Source of the DNA: a virus
Length of the DNA: 56,895 bases
Virus record (IMG/VR): IMGVR_UViG_3300025400_000022
Location: 1 to 56,895 of that record
Strand: one strand, 5' to 3'
Shown here: in pieces, positions 18,398 through 26,216 of the stretch
Layout: the number at the start of each line of letters is the position of its first letter
Position numbering within the stretch: the first letter of the stretch is position 1
The notes under the pieces: model-generated
What the model was told of the DNA's origin: nothing
The model's database searches: none
The model's input: only the letters and a program-made list of their open reading frames with translations
Translations under genes and position numbers: made by a program

Positions 18398-19417
18398 ATG
18401 GCAAAAAAGACAGATACTGCCTCTATTTTAGACGCAGTTATGGCACAAATTGACAAAGACTTTGGTGAAGGGTCTATTGTACGACTGAGTAACGACAAGG
18501 TTTCACCCGTAGAAGTTATTTCTACTGGCGTGCTTCCGTTGGACATGGCGCTGGGCGCTGGCGGTCTTCCGCTGGGCCGAATCGTTGAGTTCTACGGGCC
18601 GCCCTCATCAGGCAAATCAACGCTGGCGATGCACTCAATTGCAGAAGCGCAGAAGCAGGGCAAAGTGTGTGCGTACATTGACGCTGAGCACGCTATTGAC
18701 CCTGTGTATGCCAAGGCTCTTGGTGTGAACTTAGACGAATTGCTTTTGTCTCAGCCCAGCACTGCCGAGGAAGGCTTGGAGATTACTATTCGCCTTGCAG
18801 AGACCGGAATGGTTTCCGTAATTGTGGTGGACTCCGTTGCCGCTTTGACCCCCCGCGCCGAACTTGAGGGCGAAATGGGCGATGCCAACGTCGGCCTTCA
18901 GGCTCGCCTTATGGGTAAGGCGTTGCGCAAGTTGGCCGGTCCCGCGTTTGACAACAACACACTGGTTATCTTTATCAATCAGTTGCGAGAGTCAATTGGC
19001 AAGATGTACGGGCCGTCTGAATACACCCCAGGCGGCAAGGCGTTGCCTTACTACGCATCAGTTCGCTTGGACATTCGACGAATCAAGACCATCACTAAGG
19101 GCGACGAAGCAACGGCTAACCGCACAAAGGTCAAGGTTGTCAAGAACAAGATTGCCGCACCGTATCGTGTTGCAGAGTTTGACCTTGAGTACGGCGTTGG
19201 CGTCCCAAAGGCTAACGCGTTGATTGACTGCGCCACCGATGTAGGCGTGTTGCAGTCTCGTGGCGCTTGGATTTACTACGATGGCGAGCAGTTTGCAAAC
19301 GGGCGTGCAAAGGCTAAGGCAAAGATTGAGTCCGACCCAGCGTTGTACGAAGAGTTGTACCAGCGTGTATTAGCACTAATCAACGTCACTAAGGCACTGG
19401 ACGAAAACGATGAGTGA
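18398..19417 (+). CDS. recA: RecA recombinase, 339 aa
   Basis: ATG 18398 follows GAAAGAAGGG. Recognised features: Walker A GPPSSGKST (~residues 68-76), IDAEHAIDPVYAKALGV, LSQPSTAEEGLEI, Walker B region VIVVDSVAALTPRAELEGEMGD (split by position), and loop 2 INQLRESIGKMYG with GGKALPYYASVRLDI. Length is that of a bacterial RecA core without the long acidic tail. It promotes strand exchange; in a phage it may support recombination-dependent replication or repair. The SOS box in front links it to host damage signalling. Confidence 0.95.
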   Translation: MAKKTDTASILDAVMAQIDKDFGEGSIVRLSNDKVSPVEVISTGVLPLDMALGAGGLPLGRIVEFYGPPSSGKSTLAMHSIAEAQKQGKVCAYIDAEHAIDPVYAKALGVNLDELLLSQPSTAEEGLEITIRLAETGMVSVIVVDSVAALTPRAELEGEMGDANVGLQARLMGKALRKLAGPAFDNNTLVIFINQLRESIGKMYGPSEYTPGGKALPYYASVRLDIRRIKTITKGDEATANRTKVKVVKNKIAAPYRVAEFDLEYGVGVPKANALIDCATDVGVLQSRGAWIYYDGEQFANGRAKAKAKIESDPALYEELYQRVLALINVTKALDENDE

Positions 19418-19634
19418 GAAGAACGCACAAAAAAACAATCAAGTTCGAGTTGCGGAAGCAATCAAGATGTGGTATATTGGACATACGTACGGACCGAGTT
19501 ACCGAGACATTTCCCGCATTACGGGCATTTCTCTTGGCACCGTGTTCAACGTGTGCAAGGAATTAAAAGAAACAAATGTAATTGAATTAAACGAAAAGGT
19601 GGCAAGGTCCATCAAACTGAAAGGAACAGAGTGA
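19410..19634 (+). CDS. Small helix-turn-helix protein, 74 aa
   Basis: Overlaps recA by 8 bp. Residues ~28-55, PSYRDISRITGISLGTVFNVCKEL, are a clear helix-turn-helix. Basic N-terminus. Likely a DNA-binding regulator of this recombination operon. Confidence 0.75.
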   Translation: MSEKNAQKNNQVRVAEAIKMWYIGHTYGPSYRDISRITGISLGTVFNVCKELKETNVIELNEKVARSIKLKGTE

Positions 19635-20665
19635 ACAAAGTAGAAGTAATCCCCGTATGGGATATGAGCAATGATGAGTGGCTCGAGGCTCGCAAGGGCG
19701 GAATCGGTGGCTCAGACGCAGGCACTATTGTCGGCGTAAACAAGTACAAGTCAGCCTACGCATTGTGGGGCGAGAAGACCGGCATCATGCCCACTGAATT
19801 TAGTGGTAACGATGCGACTGATTGGGGTCACGACCTCGAGCGTCCTATTGCGGCTCACTATGCACGTAAGCACAACAAGGCTGTAGTTGAGTGGCCCGTC
19901 ATTCTTCGTTCGCTCGAAGAGGGGCGTGAGTTCATGTTTGCCAACCTTGACTTCTTGATTGTGGAGCCCAGCGAGGAATTCCCTGCCGGCACAGTTCAGA
20001 CGTGGCGCTTTGCTACGCCCCCGCCCAACGTTGAAGGCATTCTTGAAGTCAAGACCGCTGGTATTGCTAGCCCCGGTAATCCCGGTGCATGGGCGTACAA
20101 CAACATTCCCGAGAGTTACATGTTGCAGGGGTACCACTACGGTATCGTGGCTGGTTTCCATGAAGTGCCAAAGATTACGTTTGCGGCGCTTATTGGTGGT
20201 CAGGGCTTGCAGGTTCGTGAGATGGAATGGAACCAGAACATTGCCGACAACCTTATTATTGCCGAGGCGGAGTTTTGGGAGCAGGTCGTAACAAAGACCG
20301 CGCCACCTACAGACGGTAGCGAGGCGACCGAAGCCGCACAACGTCAGCGTTATCCTCGCCACGAAGAAGGCAAGTTTGTTGAAGCAGAGGTAGACCTTCT
20401 CGCTTTGATTGCCGAGTTTGAGGCCGCTAAGGAAGAAGCAGATGCCGCCGACGCTAAGCGCAAGGCTCTGCGCGCACAGATTGTTGAATTGGTAGGCGAT
20501 GCCGAATCAGCCAAGTACAACGGGACCGTGCTGCTTACCTACAAGGCCGGCAAGGAAGTTGAAAGCCTTGACGCAGACCGAATCAAGAAGGAAGCACCCG
20601 AAATCTGGGAACGGTTCAAAAAGGTTCGTCCCGGTGCACGCACTCTTCGGATTAATTCTAAATAA
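19631..20665 (+). CDS. YqaJ-like exonuclease, 344 aa
   Basis: GTG 19631 overlaps the previous stop (GTGA). The N-terminal motif GGIGGSDAGTIVGVNKYKS is characteristic of the YqaJ/lambda-exonuclease family. Catalytic residues are visible in GHDLERPIAAHY, FANLDF and EGILEVKTA (E-V-K). The C-terminus has a helical coiled part (EFEAAKEEADAADAKRKAL) also usual in the family. It would resect 5' strands to give 3' tails for annealing by the Erf-like protein. Confidence 0.9.
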   Translation: MNKVEVIPVWDMSNDEWLEARKGGIGGSDAGTIVGVNKYKSAYALWGEKTGIMPTEFSGNDATDWGHDLERPIAAHYARKHNKAVVEWPVILRSLEEGREFMFANLDFLIVEPSEEFPAGTVQTWRFATPPPNVEGILEVKTAGIASPGNPGAWAYNNIPESYMLQGYHYGIVAGFHEVPKITFAALIGGQGLQVREMEWNQNIADNLIIAEAEFWEQVVTKTAPPTDGSEATEAAQRQRYPRHEEGKFVEAEVDLLALIAEFEAAKEEADAADAKRKALRAQIVELVGDAESAKYNGTVLLTYKAGKEVESLDADRIKKEAPEIWERFKKVRPGARTLRINSK

Positions 20666-20666
20666 T

Positions 20667-20699
20667 GAACTTGACACGTTCAAGTTCGTATGGTATAGT
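20667..20699 (+). promoter_or_regulatory. Promoter with a perfect operator-like inverted repeat
   Basis: TTGACA (20671-20676), 17 bp, TGG plus TATAGT (20694-20699), in front of the annealing protein and ssb genes. Arms GAACTTGA (20667-20674) and TCAAGTTC (20680-20687) form a perfect dyad around CACGT, covering the -35 and half the spacer. A protein bound there would block polymerase. Confidence 0.6.
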
Positions 20700-20727
20700 G
20701 GTTACACCTCTAAAGAAAGGAATGTAA

Positions 20728-21414
20728 ATGAAGAGTGATTCAATCAAGAATCTTGCAGTTGCTCTTGCCGCTGCGCAAGGGGAGTTTTCAGCAGTACCCA
20801 AGGGAGCGGACAACCCGTTCTTCAAGAGCAAGTACGCCGCATTGCCGGACGTAGTTGCCACGGCGACACCAGTGTTGTCTAAGAATGGTTTGTCTGTCGC
20901 TCAGTTCGTTGACTCTGACGACCTCGGTGACTTACTCACCACGTATTTGCTTCACTCATCGGGTGAGTTCATTAGTCACTCAATGCGACTTCACGTTGCT
21001 AAGTCTAATGACCCACAATCACAGGGTAGCGCCATTACCTACGCTCGTCGTTACAGTTACATGGCGGCGCTCGGTTTGGTTGCAGACAATGACGACGACG
21101 GCAACGCCGCTACGTTTGCCGCTGATGTTCAGAAGGCTTTTGTAAAGCCCGCTCAGTCTGCTCCACCAAAGCAGTCGCTTGACTCTAAGGTTGCAAGTGC
21201 AGCCGGACAGCCAGCGCCAGCCAAGGCTTCGGGTATGGCTACCGAGAAGATGACCCGCATGATTTGGGCCATCTGCCACAAGACGCTTAACTTTGACGAC
21301 GCACAGCAGTTCGCTACCGTGTCAGAAGTCATCGGGCGTGAAATTAGTGACCTTACCAAGTTGACCTTTGACGAGGCCAAGAAGGTCATCGAACACCTAC
21401 AATCACTTCAGTAA
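20728..21414 (+). CDS. Erf-family ssDNA annealing protein, 228 aa
   Basis: ATG 20728 after TAAAGAAAGGAATGTAA. The core matches Erf: NPFFKSKYAALPDVV (residues ~29-43), VLSKNGLSVAQFV, then SAITYARRYSYMAALGLVADNDDDGNAA. It binds and anneals complementary single strands. The C-terminal part has a Pro/Ala linker and a small helical domain. With the YqaJ exonuclease and SSB it forms a complete annealing module. Confidence 0.9.
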   Translation: MKSDSIKNLAVALAAAQGEFSAVPKGADNPFFKSKYAALPDVVATATPVLSKNGLSVAQFVDSDDLGDLLTTYLLHSSGEFISHSMRLHVAKSNDPQSQGSAITYARRYSYMAALGLVADNDDDGNAATFAADVQKAFVKPAQSAPPKQSLDSKVASAAGQPAPAKASGMATEKMTRMIWAICHKTLNFDDAQQFATVSEVIGREISDLTKLTFDEAKKVIEHLQSLQ

Positions 21415-21429
21415 CAGAAAGGACTTAAC

Positions 21430-21843
21430 ATGTCATCAACAATCACCATTACAGGCAACATTACCCGTGACCCTGAACTCAAGTTCGGCAATAGCGGCAT
21501 GGCAACGGTTCGCTTTGGCGTAGCCGAAACCTACAAGAACAAGGAGAAGGAACACACCAGTTTCTACGACGTGGTTGCTTTCGGCAAGAGCGCCGAAAAC
21601 ATTCACGCTTCTTTGGTCAAGGGTTCTGGCGTCATCGTCAAGGGTCGTCAGGAAGTTCGTGAATACGAGCGTAACGACGGCTCCAAGGGCACCAGCGTTC
21701 AGGTGGTAGCCGACGAAGTGGGCGCACTGCTCCGCTTTGCAACGGTTTCAATCACCAAGAACGAGCGTTCCGCACCCAATGGTTTCAACCAGCCCAACCG
21801 TGACGTTAACAACGGAAACGTTTGGGACGACGACCAGTTTTAG
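21430..21843 (+). CDS. ssb: Single-stranded DNA-binding protein, 137 aa
   Basis: OB-fold SSB pattern: ITITGNITRDPELKFGNSG, VRFGVAET, TSFYDVVAFGKSAENI, VKGSGVIVKGRQEVREY. The C-terminus ends in the acidic tip DDDQF, the usual partner-binding tail. ATG follows AGAAAGGACTTAAC. It protects single strands at the fork and in recombination. Confidence 0.95.
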   Translation: MSSTITITGNITRDPELKFGNSGMATVRFGVAETYKNKEKEHTSFYDVVAFGKSAENIHASLVKGSGVIVKGRQEVREYERNDGSKGTSVQVVADEVGALLRFATVSITKNERSAPNGFNQPNRDVNNGNVWDDDQF

Positions 21844-21851
21844 GTTGAACC

Positions 21852-22214
21852 ATGTCTGATTACTCCGCTCCGCTTACCTACAAAAATATTGAGTCTTCCA
21901 TCTTGCATTCGGTTGACCGAATGGACGAATTGACCAAGATTTTTGCGGGGACGGCGGACGAGTACGGCAGAGCAGAAGCGGCCTTCAAGTCAGCCTATGC
22001 CAAAAGCCGTCTAAATGCCCGTATCGCCGGCCCAATTAACGGGGTAAAGGTAACTTCCGATATGGCTGAAGACATTGCTACAGTGGACACAGAAGTGGAG
22101 CGAATGGCAATGGAAGCGGCAAAGGCAAAAAATGATTCTACGCGTCAGGCGCTTATGTCTGTACGTAGTAGACTAGAAGTGTTAAGAAGTCTTATGGCTT
22201 CTTATCGAGACTAG
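21852..22214 (+). CDS. Helical protein next to ssb, 120 aa
   Basis: All-helical composition (ESSILHSVDRMDELTKIF, then EAAFKSAYAKSRL). Small helical proteins of this size often follow ssb or erf in phages without a known role. Eight bases after the ssb stop. Confidence 0.7.
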   Translation: MSDYSAPLTYKNIESSILHSVDRMDELTKIFAGTADEYGRAEAAFKSAYAKSRLNARIAGPINGVKVTSDMAEDIATVDTEVERMAMEAAKAKNDSTRQALMSVRSRLEVLRSLMASYRD

Positions 22215-22222
22215 GAGGCTTT

Positions 22223-22375
22223 ATGTACGAAGAAGAGTTGCAAAAGTACATCTTGACGCTGGAAAAGCAAATCGAGGATTTGAACATTCAGATTGAGATG
22301 CTACAAACCTCTCTGCGTGAGTCGCACCGACTTAACGCAATTCTAAATACACAACAGCAACACATCGACTTTTAG
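22223..22375 (+). CDS. 50-aa coiled-coil protein
   Basis: ATG 22223 follows TAGGAGGCTTT. Heptad pattern through residues 2-35 (LQKYILTLEKQIEDLNIQIE). Its TAG stop is followed in the same frame, without a gap, by the next gene, so the two could be joined by stop read-through. Confidence 0.65.
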   Translation: MYEEELQKYILTLEKQIEDLNIQIEMLQTSLRESHRLNAILNTQQQHIDF

Positions 22376-22768
22376 TTGGAGCGCAAGAAGCCCCTCGTTG
22401 CCCGCAAGGGATTACAACGGGGGGTTTCGTTGCGTCAAAATACAGGTCTAAAAAGCAAAAAAGGGCTAACAACGAAAAAATCGCTGTCGCCCCGTTCCAA
22501 AAAAACAAAAGAAGTCTACAAAGAACGTTCTGCATTTGTTGCATCGTTCTTTGCAGCAAACCCACATTGCCAAGCACGGTGGGATAATGAATGCTCTGGG
22601 CGTTCTGTGGACGTCCATGAGGTGTTACCCCGCGGCGCAGGGGGTGCTATACTAAGCGAAGATTTAAGTCAATTTATGGCTGTGTGTCGCTACTGCCACA
22701 CCATGATTACAGACAACCCCGCAGAAGCGCATAGAAGAGGATTTAGAAAATGGTCATGGGAAAAGTAA
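22376..22768 (+). CDS. HNH-type nuclease, 130 aa
   Basis: The frame starts at TTG 22376 directly after the TAG of the 50-aa gene; no ATG or good ribosome site is present upstream of the conserved part. The basic N-terminus (many Lys/Arg) is followed by CQARWDNECSGRSVDVHEVLPRG (split here: two Cys, D-H-E) and CRYCHTMITDNPAEAHRRG, the two Cys pairs and His residues of a zinc-stabilised HNH fold. Probable role: recombination or nicking endonuclease. Confidence 0.7.
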   Translation: MERKKPLVARKGLQRGVSLRQNTGLKSKKGLTTKKSLSPRSKKTKEVYKERSAFVASFFAANPHCQARWDNECSGRSVDVHEVLPRGAGGAILSEDLSQFMAVCRYCHTMITDNPAEAHRRGFRKWSWEK

Positions 22769-22923
22769 AAAAGCACATCGTAGAAGTGGTTTTTGAGAAG
22801 GGCACGTACAACACTGTTTGCTCATGCCATTGGAGCGGAAAGTATAAGACGCGCTCCCTGGCCCATTCAGCGGGCCATCTCCACATCTCGGAATCATTCG
22901 GTGCCAATGCTACCGGAGTTTAA
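22750..22923 (+). CDS. Small Cys/His protein, 57 aa
   Basis: ATG 22750 after AGAAGAGG; it overlaps the HNH gene by 19 bp and the next gene by 17 bp. It carries CSCHWSGKYKTRSLAHSAGHLH, with two Cys and four His, likely a zinc-binding site. Its place directly before a WhiB gene is notable. Confidence 0.65.
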   Translation: MVMGKVKKHIVEVVFEKGTYNTVCSCHWSGKYKTRSLAHSAGHLHISESFGANATGV

Positions 22924-23236
22924 TTTTACCGAGTTTGAAATCTATCAGTTCATCAACACTCTTGCTGATGCGCGCCCAGATTTTTACAACTACGCGGCTT
23001 GTAAGAACCAAGGAATTGCAAACTTTTTTCCCGGTCGGGGCAAGTCCTCGGTCATTAAAAAGGCAATAAATACATGCAGGTTTTGTCCTGTCCAGTACGA
23101 ATGCTTTGAATACGCAATGAACACACAAACCGAAGACGGGGTTTGGGGCGGAAGCACGCCAGAAGAGCGCACGAAATTAATTCAAGCCAACATTAGCGTA
23201 GAGGAAGCATGGCTAAGCCTAGAATCAAAAGAGTGA
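22907..23236 (+). CDS. Second WhiB-like protein, 109 aa
   Basis: ATG 22907 (MLPEFNF). Fe-S Cys residues in YAACKNQG and CRFCPVQYEC, followed by GVWGGSTPEER, the WhiB turn, here in its standard form. It lacks the extra C-terminal metal motif of the first copy. Probably binds the host sigma factor and redirects transcription. Its end overlaps the convergent gene 23225-23482 by 12 bp. Confidence 0.85.
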   Translation: MLPEFNFTEFEIYQFINTLADARPDFYNYAACKNQGIANFFPGRGKSSVIKKAINTCRFCPVQYECFEYAMNTQTEDGVWGGSTPEERTKLIQANISVEEAWLSLESKE

Positions 23237-23482
23237 AGAGGGCGCTTCTACTTCTTGGCGTTGTTTTTCTAATTCTTTGACCCGCTTGGGGTATTCAGGT
23301 TCCATTGTGCAACACATATGCACCTCATCAAAAGCGGCAAAAGCGCCCTCAAGTTGCTGAGGGCACAGGTCCCCGCAAACAATGCAGGGCACCCAGAGCA
23401 ATTTTTCTTCTTTGCTAAGGTATAGATTGCTACGCTTTGCGTATTCTATGCTTGACTGAGAAGGCTCTTTGTTTCGCTTCAT
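23225..23482 (-). CDS. Cys-containing protein, 85 aa
   Basis: Last gene of the virion-strand run. CIVCGDLC and CC pairs suggest a metal site; the rest is helical and charged. Starts in an ATGA overlap with the phosphoesterase stop. Confidence 0.65.
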   Translation of the reverse strand: MKRNKEPSQSSIEYAKRSNLYLSKEEKLLWVPCIVCGDLCPQQLEGAFAAFDEVHMCCTMEPEYPKRVKELEKQRQEVEAPSSLF

Positions 23483-24471
23483 AGAATCTGTTGGTCACTC
23501 CATCCAAACGGTCCGCAGCCGGAACCGACTAACAATGTTAGCATACCTGGGGGGCAGTTGACGCCCGCAGTGCTAGTAATCCAGTGTGAGCCGCCGTCTG
23601 CGGCTGGTGCCATAAAGACTTGACGACCCGTTGCGCTCGAGGCTACGTAGTGGTGCAGGTGGCCACAGAAAAGAATCTTAGCCTTAGAGACGGGCTGATT
23701 TCCCATTACCTGTCCCTGCCACCATGATTCAATCTTGCCAATGCTACCGTTGGTCTTTACCCAGTTCTTATTGCTTCCATTGCGGAAAGAGTGACCGTGT
23801 GCAAAGGCGCAAGTAACGCCGGCAATGTCAAGGGTCATTGTAAGGTCTTCGGCAATGGCGCCGAGGGGAATGCTTACGTTAGCGTAGCGTTCTGGGTTGT
23901 GCGCAATGATTTCGGATACGCCGTCAAAGATAGCAAGGTCGTCGTTGTCAGTCCAAGACGTATACGCTTTTCCGTAGGCGTTGCGATTCTCTCCGTGGTT
24001 GCCCGGAACGGCCCCTAGAACGACCCTGTAGCCCTCGTCAACCAACAGGTCGACTATTCGCATTACCAAACGACGAGCGACCCGCATTTGCTCACGACGG
24101 TCGAGGTCCGTATTGGCGGTCTGCATTGCGTAGTGTCCCGAACATTGTTCGATAAGGTCACCCAGACCCACAAGATAAACCGTTGTTACGCCGCGCCCAA
24201 GTTTTTTCAAATCACGGAGGCGGAAAATAAGACGGTCTTGGAACGTAACAATCCGATTGACAATGGCTTTGCTGCCACCGCCCTCCATTTTTCCCATTTG
24301 CCAGTCGGCCAAAAGCGCCAACATAGCAACTTCGCCCTCTGGCTCAACTGGCTTTGCCGGCTTCTTTCGCTCAACCATTTTTTGAAGAGCCGTTAGGTCT
24401 TCTTGGTCAACCTCAATTGGCTCAAGACGGTGACGGTAAAATTCGGTCAAATCCAGTTTCTTAGATGCCAT
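23479..24471 (-). CDS. Calcineurin-like metallophosphoesterase, 330 aa
   Basis: The family motifs appear in order: LADWQMGK (D-x-Q in place of D-x-H), VYLVGLGDLIEQ (GD), AVPGNHGENR (GNH), AHGHSFR (H) and FCGHLHHY (GH-x-H). These bind two metal ions. Phages of actinobacteria often carry such a gene near the tail or replication genes; substrate unknown (nucleotide or nucleic-acid phosphates are likely). It overlaps the 77-aa gene by 11 bp. Confidence 0.85.
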   Translation of the reverse strand: MASKKLDLTEFYRHRLEPIEVDQEDLTALQKMVERKKPAKPVEPEGEVAMLALLADWQMGKMEGGGSKAIVNRIVTFQDRLIFRLRDLKKLGRGVTTVYLVGLGDLIEQCSGHYAMQTANTDLDRREQMRVARRLVMRIVDLLVDEGYRVVLGAVPGNHGENRNAYGKAYTSWTDNDDLAIFDGVSEIIAHNPERYANVSIPLGAIAEDLTMTLDIAGVTCAFAHGHSFRNGSNKNWVKTNGSIGKIESWWQGQVMGNQPVSKAKILFCGHLHHYVASSATGRQVFMAPAADGGSHWITSTAGVNCPPGMLTLLVGSGCGPFGWSDQQIL

Positions 24472-24694
24472 AGCAAATACATTCCTTTTTACGATGCCTT
24501 AAAAGGGCGGGGTGCTTGGCGTCAAGGCCGCGCTTCTGAATAAAGCGCACAATAGAGGCGCCGTCAATGGTTGTTTCCAATAGCGCCGCTTCAACCTTTT
24601 CACGGTCTTCTTTGTCAAGGCGCTGAATTAACTGGTTGGAAATGCAAATACGTTTTGGTTTCTCAAGAAACTCGGACAAATCGGGTTTAGCCAT
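24461..24694 (-). CDS. Hypothetical protein, 77 aa
   Basis: ATG 24694 follows GAAGGGAACACCC. The helix EDREKVEAALLETTIDGASIV is followed by IQKRGLDAKHPALLRHRKKECIC, which looks like a small helical DNA-binding domain. Upstream of the phosphoesterase, probably in one operon. Confidence 0.6.
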   Translation of the reverse strand: MAKPDLSEFLEKPKRICISNQLIQRLDKEDREKVEAALLETTIDGASIVRFIQKRGLDAKHPALLRHRKKECICYGI

Positions 24695-24737
24695 TGGGTG
24701 TTCCCTTCTAAAAAACACCCCCAGTTTATCATTGTAA

Positions 24738-25121
24738 TTACCCTAAAGGAAACGCAGGCTGTTCGATAATAAGTTGCTTGTCGTTCGAGCGAACCTTGGT
24801 CTTTGTAGAGTCAATGTTTACTTCTTCGGAAGGTTCGCCCATCCACGAATACACCCAAACGCCCGCGGGGTAAAGGCTAGAGTCAATAGACGCTTGGTAC
24901 GCGCCGACACTGGTACGCACAATGGTTCCCGTGGTGTCGCCCACCCCGTTTGTGTATTTAAAGGTTAAAAGGGTTGTGGAGCCGTCGTTGCCATTGATTT
25001 GCACGCCAAGGTACACAAGGTCGGGGTCAACAACCGTTCCCAAGTACGACGTAAAGGGTTCGCCGGTTGTAAGAATAACGGCAGTTCCCTGTTCGTATTT
25101 GTTTACTGTTACTGGATACAT
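24738..25121 (-). CDS. Probable virion beta-strand protein, 127 aa
   Basis: Beta-rich composition: VILTTGEPFTSYLGTVVDPD, TLLTFKYTNGVGD and VWVYSWMGEP. Resembles small fibre- or baseplate-attached domains in phages, but not a family I can name. The stop of the 67-aa gene overlaps its start. Confidence 0.6.
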   Translation of the reverse strand: MYPVTVNKYEQGTAVILTTGEPFTSYLGTVVDPDLVYLGVQINGNDGSTTLLTFKYTNGVGDTTGTIVRTSVGAYQASIDSSLYPAGVWVYSWMGEPSEEVNIDSTKTKVRSNDKQLIIEQPAFPLG

Positions 25122-25324
25122 TATTGCTCCTGATTGTTGTCTTTGCCCCAGAGCGCGTCGGCGTGGTCCGCCCCGCTAACCGTAGCAGAAATGTCTAAGT
25201 TCCAAAGTTTTGCAGAAAAGTCAATTGCTACAACGTTGCCTGGCTGCGCCGTTAATTGTGGGTAGGTCGGGCTGGTGTACCAAGTTTTAGGAAGACCGTA
25301 ATATCCTTGATTAAATAATGACAT
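25121..25324 (-). CDS. Hypothetical virion-associated protein, 67 aa
   Basis: Aromatic and Pro-rich N-terminus (FNQGYYGLPKTWYTSPTYP), then one beta-rich region and a short acidic tail. Lies between the glycine-rich protein and the 127-aa protein. No family recognised. Confidence 0.6.
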   Translation of the reverse strand: MSLFNQGYYGLPKTWYTSPTYPQLTAQPGNVVAIDFSAKLWNLDISATVSGADHADALWGKDNNQEQ

Positions 25325-25373
25325 TAAAGTCTCCTGTCAGTTTTGCCAATTTGCTGTAAATGCCTAAAATTTT

Positions 25374-26216
25374 TTAAAAAGTGATGGTGTTCGAGTTGGT
25401 GTTGATGTCAAACACGACGTACTTGTAGTTGCCGTTGGTCTGCACCGTAGGGGGGACGGTGCCGTTGAACTTGGGCGTCCCTTTGTAAGCCGAGGCAGGC
25501 CACGCCAAAATAACCACGCCGTAGTTGCCGTTTGCGCCGTTGGCTAAAGCAGTGTTGCCAGCGTATCCACCGCACCCGTAGGTCGTGGGGCCAGAGGTCT
25601 GTCCTGCGGACCCACCGATGCAGTAGGTCACTGACGTTCCGGTAATCGTGTTTGCCAGTCCTGCGCCGCCGGTTCCCGTTGAAGTTCCGACCGCGCTCGC
25701 ACCACCACCACCGGCTCCTATGCCGCTTCCCGACGGAGCGGTACCACCGGCATAAACATTAGTTCCTATTGCGGCCCCGCCAGCGCCACTTGCTCTACCA
25801 CCACCACCGCCAGAGCCACCTGCACTACCAAACGTTGCCGATGTTCCGCCGAGGCCACCATAACCACCACCGTTGGCGATGATAATTTTCTGATTGCCAA
25901 GTGCGCCGTAGGCGATGGAAGAATTAGTACCTGTAGTTCCCGATACGTCGCCTATGCCCCCAAAGCCAGGAATACCCGAAAGGATGGTGAGGACTGTGCC
26001 AGGGGTAATGCCACTGAGTTTGGGGCTGGTCACTCCACCAGTAGCGAAGGTCGCGGTCTGAAGCAGGTCGCCCGCACCTCCACCACCACCAAAGCGAGCG
26101 GGGCCCGAGCCACCACCTCCGCCTCCGCCACCGATGACGAGGTAGTCCAGCGAGAACGAGTAGAACTCGCCAAGTGCGTGTGATGTGTTCGAAGCAAGCG
26201 TTGAGGTGAGTGGCAT
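25374..26216 (-). CDS. Glycine-rich tail tip/adhesin-like protein, 280 aa
   Basis: Residues ~30-230 are dominated by Gly runs (GGGGGGGGSGPARFGGGGGAGD, GSGGGGGRASGAGGAA), the composition of polyglycine-II helix bundles found at phage fibre tips (gp38-like adhesins) and related glycine-rich domains. The N-terminus LDYLVIGGGGGGGG and the C-terminal VVILAWPAS strand are usual borders of such domains. It begins where the large fibre ends (shared base at 26216), so it likely caps it and sets host contact. Confidence 0.75.
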   Translation of the reverse strand: MPLTSTLASNTSHALGEFYSFSLDYLVIGGGGGGGGSGPARFGGGGGAGDLLQTATFATGGVTSPKLSGITPGTVLTILSGIPGFGGIGDVSGTTGTNSSIAYGALGNQKIIIANGGGYGGLGGTSATFGSAGGSGGGGGRASGAGGAAIGTNVYAGGTAPSGSGIGAGGGGASAVGTSTGTGGAGLANTITGTSVTYCIGGSAGQTSGPTTYGCGGYAGNTALANGANGNYGVVILAWPASAYKGTPKFNGTVPPTVQTNGNYKYVVFDINTNSNTITF

